The notes: generated by a model not told the origin, from the sequence alone. A stretch of DNA of 17,867 bases from a bacterium UBP2_UBA5202 (GCA_002412795.1 DHVS01000014.1:1-17867), one strand, 5' to 3'. Positions 7,348 to 14,937 are shown, counted from the first letter of the stretch. Made by a program: numbers and translations.

Positions 7348-8183
7348 TCAAACCAGTTTCTCCGGCGCTTAAAAACAAAATACTGCGTCTCCAGGAGATC
7401 CTTGGATCATACGGCAGTGCGGCCGTAGCTTATTCCGGCGGGGTGGACAGCACATTGCTGGCCGTGCTGGCCAGAGAAGTTCTTGGTGATAAGTGCCTGG
7501 CCGTCACGGCCGTCTCGCCGATACACAGTACTCAAGATGTTGAAACAGCCAAGACTTTGGCCCGTAAGTTTGTAATAAAACACTTGGTCATAAGATCACG
7601 TGAACTCAATGATCCGGCCTTTAAAGCCAACCCGGTCTCGCGCTGTTATCTCTGCAAAAAAATGCTGTTTGAACAGATCACGGTCCTGGCGAAACGCCGG
7701 GGGATCCCCGTTGTTCTGGACGGCAGCAATGCCGATGACCTTAAAGCCTACCGCCCCGGCCTGAAAGCGCTGAAGGAACAGAAGATAAAAAGCCCGCTGG
7801 CCGAAGCCGGGTTGACCAAGAACGAGATTCGGCAGATGGCAAGGCAGAAAGGCATTGCCGTCTGGAATGCTCCGGCCAATGCCTGTTTGGCCACTCGGAT
7901 CCCCTACGGGACGGCCATCACCCCCAGGATACTGAAACAGATCGAGAGAGCGGAGCAGATCCTGCACCAGTTGGGGTTCAGCCAATGCCGGGTAAGGCAT
8001 CACGGGGAACTGGCCCGGCTGGAGATTCTTCCATCTGAATTTGATAAAGTACTTAAGTCTAAAGACAAGATAATTGGTTCCCTGCGCCGGGCCGGATACA
8101 AATTCATTGCCCTTGACCTGGCCGGGTATCAATCCGGTTGTTTTGATCCTCAAACGAATGACGGGAAAAATGGAAAAAGATAA
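7344..8183 (+). CDS. larE: Sacrificial or cluster-dependent sulfur transferase LarE
   Basis: Converts pyridinium-3,5-biscarboxylic acid mononucleotide to the bisthiocarboxylic form during NPN cofactor synthesis, activating the carboxylates with ATP. The PP-loop SGGVDS lies at residues 31-36. C181 in N-A-C-L-A-T-R-I-P-Y-G aligns with the sulfur-donating Cys176 of Lactobacillus plantarum LarE. C101-x2-C104 (R-C-Y-L-C-K-K) supplies two more cysteines. Together these three could hold a [4Fe-4S] cluster, as reported for Thermotoga-type LarE, which would make the enzyme catalytic and not self-sacrificing; this is inferred. The length of 279 residues is typical. It overlaps the upstream phosphodiesterase by 4 bases and the downstream larB by 14 bases. 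The last dozen residues (after GCFDPQ) look like an untemplated tail. General NAD synthase/ExsB-type PP-loop enzymes are excluded by the C-L-A-T-R motif and the larBC neighbours. Confidence 0.93.
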   Translation: MIKPVSPALKNKILRLQEILGSYGSAAVAYSGGVDSTLLAVLAREVLGDKCLAVTAVSPIHSTQDVETAKTLARKFVIKHLVIRSRELNDPAFKANPVSRCYLCKKMLFEQITVLAKRRGIPVVLDGSNADDLKAYRPGLKALKEQKIKSPLAEAGLTKNEIRQMARQKGIAVWNAPANACLATRIPYGTAITPRILKQIERAEQILHQLGFSQCRVRHHGELARLEILPSEFDKVLKSKDKIIGSLRRAGYKFIALDLAGYQSGCFDPQTNDGKNGKR

Positions 8184-8919
8184 ACTGAAGAAAATAATAA
8201 AGGACATCCGGGATGGAAAACTGACGGAAGACAGGGCATTGGAAGCCTTGCGGCATCTGCCTTTCCGGGACCTGGGTTTTGCCAGCATCGACAACCACCG
8301 GCAGCTGCGCCGGGGGGCGCCGGAAGTGATCTTCTGTCAGGGGAAAACTCCCTTACAGGCCGCTAAAATATTCAAGGCCATGTCGGGCGGAGGTCTGGTG
8401 ATGGCCACCCGGGCAACGAAGGACCATTATAAGGCGGTGAAAAAGATGAACCCCGGCGCGGTGTATAATCCCGTGGCCCGGATCATCAGCAACCGCAAGC
8501 CGGCCGCTTCCAAAAACGCTGAATACATCGCGGTGGTAACGGCCGGGACCTCGGACATTCCGGTGGCAGAGGAGGCGGCATTGACGGCTGAATTGCTGGG
8601 AGCCAGGGTGGTCCGCCTGTGGGACGTGGGAGTGGCCGGGATCCACCGCCTGCTGGACAAAAGGGAGACCCTGCAAAAGGCCAGGACCGTAGTGGCCGTG
8701 GCCGGGATGGAAGGGGCTTTGCCCAGCGTGGTCAGCGGCCTGGTGGCCTGCCCGGTGATAGCCGTGCCCACCAGCGTGGGCTACGGGGCCAGCTTCGGCG
8801 GGATCACCGCGCTTTTGGCCATGCTCAACAGCTGCTCGCCCGGCGTGGCAGTAGTCAACATAGACAACGGGTTCGGGGCCGGTTACCTGGCCTGGATGGT
8901 CGCCAAGGGAAAGAGCTGA
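8170..8919 (+). CDS. larB: Pyridinium-3,5-biscarboxylic acid mononucleotide synthase LarB
   Basis: First NPN cofactor enzyme: it carboxylates the pyridine ring of nicotinic acid adenine dinucleotide and splits off AMP. The N-terminal part carries the family pattern L-P-x-x-D-L-G-F-A-x-I-D-x-H-R, followed by P-E-V-I-F-x-x-G-K-T-P. The PurE-like core starts at V-T-A-G-T-S-D-I-P-V-A-E-E-A. C222 in N-S-C-S-P-G-V-A-V-V-N-I-D-N-G matches the active-site Cys221 of L. plantarum LarB. I chose ATG 8170 (MEKDKLKK, 249 residues) because the family homology begins here; an in-frame ATG at 8158 and an open extension back to 8074 add only residues read over the larE end. It starts inside the last 14 bases of larE, and its stop TGA shares a base with the larC ATG, so all three are translationally coupled. 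Confidence 0.93.
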   Translation: MEKDKLKKIIKDIRDGKLTEDRALEALRHLPFRDLGFASIDNHRQLRRGAPEVIFCQGKTPLQAAKIFKAMSGGGLVMATRATKDHYKAVKKMNPGAVYNPVARIISNRKPAASKNAEYIAVVTAGTSDIPVAEEAALTAELLGARVVRLWDVGVAGIHRLLDKRETLQKARTVVAVAGMEGALPSVVSGLVACPVIAVPTSVGYGASFGGITALLAMLNSCSPGVAVVNIDNGFGAGYLAWMVAKGKS

Positions 8920-10091
8920 TGAATACGATCTACTTTGACTGCCCCACCGGGGCTTCTGGCAACATGATCCTGGCCGGGCTGATAGACGCCGGGGCAAGTT
9001 GGAAAAATATTGAAAGGTCTTTGAAACGCCTGCCGGTCAAGGGCTGGAAGGTGGAACTGACCAAGGTGACCCGCCAGGGCTTAAGCGGTTTGCATCTGGA
9101 AGTAGTTCAGGGGCCGCAGCCCTGCCGCCATTTAAAGGACATAGAGGGCATCATCAAAAAGGCCGGGCTGTCAGGTTTTGCCACAGAGAACTCCATCGCC
9201 ATATTCACCAAACTGGCCGAAGCCGAGGCCAAGGTCCACCGAACATCAATCGGCAAGATACACTTTCACGAAGTGGGGGCGGTGGACGCCATCATCGACA
9301 TCGTGGGCAGCTGCCTGGCGCTGGAAGACCTGGGGGCCAAAAGAATATTCTGCTCGGCCTTGAACGTGGGACACGGCCAGGTCAAGTGCCGGCACGGCAT
9401 TCTGCCGGTGCCGGCCCCGGCCGCCGCCCAGTTGCTGAAGAAAGCGGCGGTCTATCAGAACGAACTGGCCGGCGAACTGGTGACCCCCACCGGGGCGGCC
9501 ATCATCACCCATTTCGCCGAAAGCTTTGGGCCGATGCCGCAAATGGTCTTAAAGTCGGTGGGGAACGGAGCAGGCACCAGGGAACTGGCCCAGCCAAATC
9601 TTTTAAGGGTGCTGGGGGGGGAGTTATTGCCCGACCGCAAAAGCCCCCACAACATCGTGCTGTTGGAAACCAACATCGACGATCTGAACCCCCAGGTATA
9701 CCAGCATCTGATGGAAGACCTTTTCAGGCAGGGCGCACTGGACGTATATTTCACGCCCATCCAAATGAAGAAGAACCGCCCGGCGGTGATGCTCTCGGTG
9801 CTGTCCACCCCGGAGAACGAAGCCGCAATGCTGGACGCGATATTCGCCGAAACCACCACCCTGGGCATCCGCCGCCGGGAGATGGAAAGATACACCCTGC
9901 CCCGGCAGGAGATAAAAGTAAAGACAGTCCACGGGGTCATTCCCGGAAAAAAGGCGACACTGTACGACGGGTCCCAAAAGTTCATCCCGGAATACGAGGA
10001 ATGCAAAAAGGCCGCCCAAAAAAGCGGCCAGCCCCTGATGAAGATAATGGAACTGGCCAGGGCGCAATTCATAAAGGACCAAAAGAAATAA
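8919..10091 (+). CDS. larC: NPN cofactor nickel insertase LarC (LarC1-LarC2 in one frame)
   Basis: CTP-dependent cyclometallase that inserts nickel into the bisthiocarboxylic nucleotide to finish the NPN cofactor. It has 390 residues and starts at the ATG overlapping the larB stop (TGATG). The LarC1 part shows F-D-C-P-T-G-A-S-G-N-M (6-16), H-F-H-E-V-G-A-V-D (about 111-119) and the poly-Pro/Ala stretch P-V-P-A-P-A-A-A. The LarC2 part shows E-T-N-I-D-D-L-N-P (from about 249), T-P-I-Q-M-K-K-N-R-P and T-T-L-G-I-R-R. In L. plantarum the two halves are joined by programmed frameshifting; here they are continuous. A run of eight G (9614-9621) sits exactly at the junction, where slippage by +1 would stop at 9685-9687 and give a LarC1-like product. 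The usual Asp of the SGDM motif is Asn15. The YitT-family gene follows after 3 bases. Confidence 0.95.
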   Translation: MNTIYFDCPTGASGNMILAGLIDAGASWKNIERSLKRLPVKGWKVELTKVTRQGLSGLHLEVVQGPQPCRHLKDIEGIIKKAGLSGFATENSIAIFTKLAEAEAKVHRTSIGKIHFHEVGAVDAIIDIVGSCLALEDLGAKRIFCSALNVGHGQVKCRHGILPVPAPAAAQLLKKAAVYQNELAGELVTPTGAAIITHFAESFGPMPQMVLKSVGNGAGTRELAQPNLLRVLGGELLPDRKSPHNIVLLETNIDDLNPQVYQHLMEDLFRQGALDVYFTPIQMKKNRPAVMLSVLSTPENEAAMLDAIFAETTTLGIRRREMERYTLPRQEIKVKTVHGVIPGKKATLYDGSQKFIPEYEECKKAAQKSGQPLMKIMELARAQFIKDQKK

Positions 10092-10094
10092 TCT

Positions 10095-10994
10095 ATGGAC
10101 ATCACATTAAGAAGCCTGGGCCTAAAGCCCAAATTATCAAAGGTCATCTGGGACTTTTTCATGATCACCGTGGGCTGCGCCCTGATGGCCCTTTCCTACG
10201 ACCTGTTCCTGGTGCCCCACAAGATCGCCCCGGGCGGGGCGGCCGGGATCAGCACCATCCTGCATTACCTGTTCAAACTGCCGGTGGGCGTGGTGATCTT
10301 TGCCGTCAACATCCCGCTGTTCATCTGGGGGATGCTGGAGTTCGGGAAGAAGTTCGGGTTCCGCACCATCTACGCGGTGTTCGTCACTTCGTTTCTAACC
10401 GACTTTCTGCAGGCCATGTTCCATTTCAAGGCGGCCACCCAGAACGCAATCCTGGCGGCGCTATACGGGGCCATACTGCTGGGCATAGGGCTGGGGCTGG
10501 CATTCCGGCACCAGGCCACCACCGGCGGCTCGGACATAGTGGCCCAGATCATCTCCAAGTATTCCAACGCCACCCCGGGCATCGGCATCATCATGGTGGA
10601 CTTCTTCATCATCGTGCTGGCCGGGCTGACCTTCCGCAGCGTGGACCTGGCCCTGTACGGCCTGATCACCCTGTACATCTCCAGCCGGATACTGGACGTG
10701 ATCCTGGAGGGCTGGTCATACAACAAGGCGGCATACATCATCTCCGACCAGCATCAGCTGATCCGGGGCGAGGTGGTGCTGGAAATGAACCGGGGCGGCA
10801 CCATGTGGGTGGGCAAAGGATTTTACAAGGGCACCGAGCGCACCATCCTTTTCTGCGTGGTCAGCCGGAGGGAGCTGGTGCAGTTGAAGGAGATAGTCAG
10901 TCTGCTGGATCCCAAGGCCTTTATGGTGGTGACAGACGTCAAGGAGGTGCTGGGACACGGGTTTACCTCTTGGTCAAAGGTGGCTGAGAACTAA
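10095..10994 (+). CDS. YitT-family membrane protein with DUF2179 domain
   Basis: Integral membrane protein of 299 residues, function unproven for the family. Hydrophobic segments lie at roughly residues 18-40, 60-80, 90-108, 115-140 and 163-190. The conserved P-x-x-I-A-P-G-G-A-A-G-I-S motif follows the first segment and R-H-Q-A-T-T-G-G-S-D lies between segments four and five. The soluble C-terminal domain (about 226-292) has the DUF2179 pattern R-G-G-T..G-x-G-F-Y-K-G-T-E-R, then L-K-E-I-V-x-x-x-D-P-K-A-F and D-V-x-E-V-L-G-H-G-F. It starts 3 bases after larC, with only a weak A-rich ribosome-binding region inside the larC end, implying co-transcription and probably coupling. The link to Lar genes could mean transport or sensing of nickel, lactate or a cofactor precursor, or may be chance. 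No terminator follows in the 48-base AT-rich gap before trpS. Confidence 0.9.
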   Translation: MDITLRSLGLKPKLSKVIWDFFMITVGCALMALSYDLFLVPHKIAPGGAAGISTILHYLFKLPVGVVIFAVNIPLFIWGMLEFGKKFGFRTIYAVFVTSFLTDFLQAMFHFKAATQNAILAALYGAILLGIGLGLAFRHQATTGGSDIVAQIISKYSNATPGIGIIMVDFFIIVLAGLTFRSVDLALYGLITLYISSRILDVILEGWSYNKAAYIISDQHQLIRGEVVLEMNRGGTMWVGKGFYKGTERTILFCVVSRRELVQLKEIVSLLDPKAFMVVTDVKEVLGHGFTSWSKVAEN

Positions 10995-11042
10995 CCATAT
11001 CAAAAATAAAATATTAAAAATAAAAAAACTGTTATTAGCAAG
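10995..11042 (+). other. Very AT-rich spacer before trpS
   Basis: The 48 bases between the YitT gene and trpS are almost all A and T, with A-tracts and an ATATT core. There is no GC-rich hairpin, so no intrinsic terminator, and no clear -35/-10 pair. It could act as an upstream promoter element. No T-box or other leader structure for trpS is visible. Confidence 0.4.
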
Positions 11043-12011
11043 ATGAAGAGAATACTTTCAGGAATTAAGCCTTCCGGCGCCATTCACATCGGCAATTACT
11101 TTGCCATGATCAAACCTATGGTAGATTCGCAATTGCGGGGCACATTGTTGTGCTTTATTGCCAATCTCCATGCCCAGACCACTTTGTTTGAGGGCAAACG
11201 GCTTTCTCAATTGACTAAAGATGCATTTATTGATCTTTTGGCTTTGGGCATTGACCCTCATAAGTCAATTCTGTGGGTGCAATCAGACGTACCCGAAGTT
11301 TGTGAATTGACCTGGTACTTGAGCACGGTGACTCCTTTTGGTCTGTTACAGCGATGCCATGCATATAAGGATGCGGTAGCAAACGATATAGCGGCAAGCG
11401 ATGGCCTTTTCCAATATCCAGTGTTAATGGCTGCGGACATTCTTTTGTATCAGAGCAATATAGTCCCTGTTGGACGCGACCAAAAGCAGCATGTTGAGGT
11501 TAGTCGCGATATCGCTCTAAAGTTCAACCAAGTATTTGGAGAAGTATTAACCATACCCGAACCGGAGATTGCCGAATCCTTTGCCGTGCTTTCTGGCCTC
11601 GATGGACGAAAGATGTCGAAGAGTTATGATAACACCCTGGAAATATTTGGCGATGAAAAAGTACTCCGTAAAAAGGTAATGGGTATTATAACCGATTCAA
11701 CGCCGGTGGAGGCACCGAAGGACCCCGATGCCAGTGTTATATATCAGCTATATTCTCTGTTTGTAAACAAAGAAAAAGCGGAAGAGATGGCACAAAAATA
11801 TCGGGCCGGTGGTATGGGTTACGGCGAGGCCAAGAAAGAATTGTTTGGGGTATTTTGGGAATATTTCCGGCCATATAGGGAACAACGTGCAAAGATTGAA
11901 GCCGATAAGGTGTACGTTGACGAAATGCGAAAATTAGGTGAACAGAAGGCCAGAGCTTTGGCAATGGAAACATTGGAGAAGGTGCGGGAACTTGTGGGTA
12001 CTGCCATATAA
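11043..12011 (+). CDS. trpS: Tryptophanyl-tRNA synthetase
   Basis: Class Ic aminoacyl-tRNA synthetase that charges tRNA-Trp. The HIGH-type motif is H15-I-G-N18 in K-P-S-G-A-I-H-I-G-N, and the KMSKS loop is complete at K190-M-S-K-S194 followed by Y-D-N. Other family signatures are Q-S-D-V-P-E, L-T-W-Y-L, Y-P-V-L-M-A-A-D-I-L-L-Y (tryptophan pocket region) and V-P-V-G-R-D-Q-K-Q-H-V-E. Length (322 residues) is normal for the bacterial enzyme. The ribosome-binding site is weak (AGCAAG close to the ATG), but the start fits the family. The gene is clearly more AT-rich than larC before it and tldD after it (line 11401-11460 has 24 G+C in 60 bases by hand count), which suggests a different history or acquisition by transfer. 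It is probably its own transcription unit. Confidence 0.97.
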   Translation: MKRILSGIKPSGAIHIGNYFAMIKPMVDSQLRGTLLCFIANLHAQTTLFEGKRLSQLTKDAFIDLLALGIDPHKSILWVQSDVPEVCELTWYLSTVTPFGLLQRCHAYKDAVANDIAASDGLFQYPVLMAADILLYQSNIVPVGRDQKQHVEVSRDIALKFNQVFGEVLTIPEPEIAESFAVLSGLDGRKMSKSYDNTLEIFGDEKVLRKKVMGIITDSTPVEAPKDPDASVIYQLYSLFVNKEKAEEMAQKYRAGGMGYGEAKKELFGVFWEYFRPYREQRAKIEADKVYVDEMRKLGEQKARALAMETLEKVRELVGTAI

Positions 12012-12056
12012 AATGTTGTTGGAAATATTATAAATCTGTTTGTATCTCTAATAAAT

Positions 12057-12061
12057 GGAGG
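12057..12061 (+). promoter_or_regulatory. Shine-Dalgarno GGAGG that decides a TTG start for tldD
   Basis: GGAGG at 12057-12061 is seven bases from TTG 12069-12071, the in-frame start giving (M)KDLAQHALNVAE. The nearer ATG at 12064 is only two bases from the motif and reads ATG TTT TGA, so it cannot start tldD. This is the strongest ribosome-binding site in the window. Confidence 0.8.
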
Positions 12062-12068
12062 AAATGTT

Positions 12069-13520
12069 TTGAAAGACCTAGCGCAACACGCCCTTAACGT
12101 GGCCGAGGTGGCCGGGGCCACCTACGCCGACATCCGGATCATCAACGATGAATCCGAGCGGGTGGAGGTCAAGGACGGCCAGGTGGGCAGCATCAACCGG
12201 GGGACCTCCGGGGGCTTCGGCATCCGGGTGATCGCCAACGGGGCCTGGGGCTTTGCCTCCAGCCCCAAGATCGAAAAAGCCGAGATCGAGCGGGTGGCCA
12301 GGCTGGCGGTCAAGGTGGCCAAGGCCAGCGCCCTGCTGAAAGTCCGTGACCTGGAGCTGGCCCCGGTGGAGAAGTATATTGACAAATACGTCACTCCGCA
12401 CAAGAAGAACCCGCTGGAAGTTCCGCTGGAGGAGAAGATAGCGTTACTGCTTAAGACCGATGCCGCCATGCGCCAGGTGAAAGGGGTGAACATCACCGAA
12501 TCCCGGATAGCGGCCTGGGTGGAGGACCAGCTGTTCGCCTCCACCATCGGCTCGGTGATAGAACAAAGGCTAGTGCAGTGCGGCGGCGGCTATACCGCCA
12601 CCGCCGTCAAGGACGGCGACGTGCAGTACCGCTCCTATCCCTGCTCCCACGGCGGGCAGTGGGAATCCAACGGCTACGAGATGATAGAAAGGCTGGACTT
12701 TGCCGGGAACGCCGGGAAAACGGCGGAAGAAGCGGTGGCCCTGCTTTCGGCCGTCCAATGTCCCAGCGGCGAGAAGGACATCATCATAGAAGGCTCCCAG
12801 CTGTCCCTGCAGATCCACGAATCCGTCGGGCATCCGCTGGAACTGGACCGGGTGTTCGGCAGCGAGGCCAACTTTGCCGGCACCAGCTTTGCCACCACCG
12901 ACAATCTGGACAAGCTGAAATACGGCTCCGACATAGTCAATATATCCTCCGATCCCACCTGTCCCATGGGGCTGGGCAGTTACGGCTACGATGACGAGGG
13001 AGTAAAGACCCACAAGGCCGAGCTGATAAAGAACGGCCTGCTGGTCAACTATCTTTCTTCGCGAGAGACCGCCAGGGTCATCGGCAAAAACTCCACCGGG
13101 GCCATGCGGGCCGACGGCTGGGGCAATATGCCCATCGTCCGGATCACCTGCATCAACCTGGAGCCGGGCACAAAATCCCTGGAACAGATCATCTCCGAAA
13201 CCGATGACGGCATCTACATGGCCAGCAACAAGAGCTTTTCCATCGACGACCGGCGCTCCAACTTCCAGTTCGGCACCGAGATCGCCTGGGAGATCAAAAA
13301 GGGCAAGCTGGGCCGGATGATGAAGAACGCCACCTACACCGGGTTCACCCCCCAGTTCTGGAACGCCTGCGACGCCATCGCCGGGCCAAAGGATTGGAAG
13401 ATCTGGGGCACCGCCAACTGCGGCAAGGGCGAACCGGGACAGACCGCCCGCACCGCCCAGGGCTGTGCGCCGTCAAGGTTCCGGAAGATCAAGGTCGGTG
13501 TGGTGCCGGGGAAAAAGTAG
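12069..13520 (+). CDS. tldD: Metalloprotease TldD
   Basis: Catalytic subunit of the TldD/TldE zinc protease, which trims unfolded or leader peptides; in E. coli it processes microcin B17 and degrades CcdA. The metal motif H250-E-S-V-G-H255 (HExxxH) is intact. C451 in A-N-C-G-K-G-E-P-G-Q matches the conserved C-terminal cysteine that acts as the third zinc ligand in the family. The N-terminal domain has Y-A-D-I-R and G-G-F-G-I-R-V. C-terminal family signatures include G-Y-D-D-E-G-V and S-S-R-E-T-A. It has 483 residues, close to E. coli TldD (481). It starts with TTG. The partner gene tldE follows after 88 bases, in the same orientation. No nearby gene encodes an obvious peptide substrate, so a general protein-turnover role or processing of a peptide encoded elsewhere is possible. 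Confidence 0.95.
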   Translation: MKDLAQHALNVAEVAGATYADIRIINDESERVEVKDGQVGSINRGTSGGFGIRVIANGAWGFASSPKIEKAEIERVARLAVKVAKASALLKVRDLELAPVEKYIDKYVTPHKKNPLEVPLEEKIALLLKTDAAMRQVKGVNITESRIAAWVEDQLFASTIGSVIEQRLVQCGGGYTATAVKDGDVQYRSYPCSHGGQWESNGYEMIERLDFAGNAGKTAEEAVALLSAVQCPSGEKDIIIEGSQLSLQIHESVGHPLELDRVFGSEANFAGTSFATTDNLDKLKYGSDIVNISSDPTCPMGLGSYGYDDEGVKTHKAELIKNGLLVNYLSSRETARVIGKNSTGAMRADGWGNMPIVRITCINLEPGTKSLEQIISETDDGIYMASNKSFSIDDRRSNFQFGTEIAWEIKKGKLGRMMKNATYTGFTPQFWNACDAIAGPKDWKIWGTANCGKGEPGQTARTAQGCAPSRFRKIKVGVVPGKK

Positions 13521-13532
13521 CGGCCATATATC

Positions 13533-13552
13533 GACACTGATGGACACTGATG
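13533..13552 (+). repeat. Tandem 10-bp repeat GACACTGATG
   Basis: Two perfect adjacent copies (13533-13542 and 13543-13552) in the spacer between tldD and tldE, followed by looser echoes (GATGAACATG, CAGTGAACAC). It resembles the degenerate CACTGA repeats at 4557-4649 and is probably a dispersed extragenic repeat. Confidence 0.5.
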
Positions 13553-13608
13553 ATGAACATGCAGTGAACACAGTCTCAAAAAACAAAAATCATTTGAACG
13601 GAAATAAA

Positions 13609-14937
13609 ATGCTGATAGATAAAAATCAGGCCCACGACATCTGCAAAAGGGCGTTGTCCTTTGCCCAAGAAGGCCAGGCCGAAGTGATCCTGACCCAGAC
13701 AGCCAGCCCGCTGACCAGGATCGCCAACAATGCCATCCATCAGAACGTGGAGACCTCGGACATCGACATCTCCCTGCGGGTTGACCTGGACGGACGCTCG
13801 GGACGGGCAACCACCAATCAGTTTGACGACGAGTCGCTTAAAGAACTGGCCAGGCGGTCCGTAAATGCAGCCCGGGCCATCACCAGCAAACAGGAACTTC
13901 CGCCGATGATGGGGCCGCAGCAATACCGGGAGATCCCGGCCTTTGACCAGAGCTCGGCCTTCATGGAGCCTGAGCAGAGGGCGGAGATGGTGCTTAAGGC
14001 CGTAAAACTTGCCCGGCAGGAAAAAGTGGAGCTGGCCGGACTGGTCAACAACACCCTTTATGCCACCGCCATGGCCAACAGCAATGGGTTGTTCGCCTAT
14101 CATAACATGAGCACCCTGCGGATGGAGCTTACCGCCCGTTCCGGCATCACCGCCGGACGATTTGCCCAGACGGCGCGCAAAGCAGGCGAGATAGACCCGG
14201 AGAAGATCGCAGCCATCGCCATCAAAAAGTGCCTGGGCGGACTCAATGCCAAGGCGCTGGAGCCGGGGGATTACACCGTGATCCTGGAGCCCGAAGCAGT
14301 CACCACGCCGTTAATGTTCCTTTCATATCTTTCTTTCGGCGCCCTGGCGGTCCAGGAGAACCTGAGCTGCCTGTCGGGAAAGCTGGGTCAGAAACTTATG
14401 GGAGGCAACATAACCATACACGACGATGCCTATCACCCAATGGTGATATCGACCAGGCCCTTTGATTACGAGGGAATGCCAAAGAAAAAAGTGACCCTCA
14501 TTGATAAAGGCGTGGTCATGGGCCCGGTGTACGATCTTAAAACTGCGGCCAAGGACAATACCGGGACCACCGGCCACGGCCTGCCCCAGCCCAACACCTA
14601 CGGCCCCATGCCAGGCAACCTGGTCCTGGAAGGAGGAATCGCCTCGATGGAGGACATGATCAAGTCCACCAAGCGCGGGGTTTTGGTCACCCGTTTCTGG
14701 TACAACCGGGTGGTGGACCGCAAGATCCCCATCATAACCGGGATGACGCGGGACGGCACCTTTCTGATCGAGGACGGCAGGATCTCGCACGGCGTCAAGA
14801 ACATGCGTTTCAATCAGGACCTGGTGGAGTTCTTCAACAATGTGGAGACGCTGGGGGTGCCGGAGAGCCAGGAGAACATGGTGGTCCCGCCGCTTAAAAT
14901 AAATAATTTCCATTTTACCGGGCTGACCGAGGCCTAG
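13609..14937 (+). CDS. tldE: TldD partner protein TldE/PmbA
   Basis: Second subunit of the TldD/TldE protease, which lacks the HExxxH motif and shapes the shared chamber. Typical features are D-I-D-I-S-L-R-V in the N-terminal domain, the Y-T-V-I-L-E-P-E-A-V-T-T-P linker region and the C-terminal G-N-L-V-L-E-G-G and F-W-Y-N-R-V-V-D-R patterns. The end (F-N-N-V-E-T-L-G) is also diagnostic. I chose ATG 13609 (MLIDKNQAHDIC, 442 residues) because family homology starts here; the frame stays open upstream to 13465, but that part overlaps tldD or reads across repeat DNA. The ribosome-binding region (ACGGAAA) is weak. It follows tldD in the same operon. No catalytic zinc site is expected or seen. Confidence 0.93.
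   Translation: MLIDKNQAHDICKRALSFAQEGQAEVILTQTASPLTRIANNAIHQNVETSDIDISLRVDLDGRSGRATTNQFDDESLKELARRSVNAARAITSKQELPPMMGPQQYREIPAFDQSSAFMEPEQRAEMVLKAVKLARQEKVELAGLVNNTLYATAMANSNGLFAYHNMSTLRMELTARSGITAGRFAQTARKAGEIDPEKIAAIAIKKCLGGLNAKALEPGDYTVILEPEAVTTPLMFLSYLSFGALAVQENLSCLSGKLGQKLMGGNITIHDDAYHPMVISTRPFDYEGMPKKKVTLIDKGVVMGPVYDLKTAAKDNTGTTGHGLPQPNTYGPMPGNLVLEGGIASMEDMIKSTKRGVLVTRFWYNRVVDRKIPIITGMTRDGTFLIEDGRISHGVKNMRFNQDLVEFFNNVETLGVPESQENMVVPPLKINNFHFTGLTEA

Noticed and set aside
8074..8169. Upstream extension of larB
   Set aside because: The added residues are a re-reading of the larE end; family similarity begins at the MEKDKLKK start.
8619..8918. Upstream extension of larC into larB
   Set aside because: The LarC family start MNTIYFDCPTG is at 8919, joined to the larB stop by TGATG.
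9386..10987. A long open frame of 533 codons on the + strand across larC and the YitT gene
   Set aside because: It is the shifted frame of two certain genes; its product is Pro/Arg/Gly/His-rich with no family pattern, as expected for the shadow frame of GC-rich DNA.
12019..12048. Promoter before tldD (TTGGAA with a distant TATCTC)
   Set aside because: Spacing and -10 match are poor; AT-rich spacers produce such pairs easily.
13465..13608. Upstream extension of tldE
   Set aside because: It overlaps the tldD end and runs through tandem repeat DNA; conserved sequence starts at MLIDKNQ.
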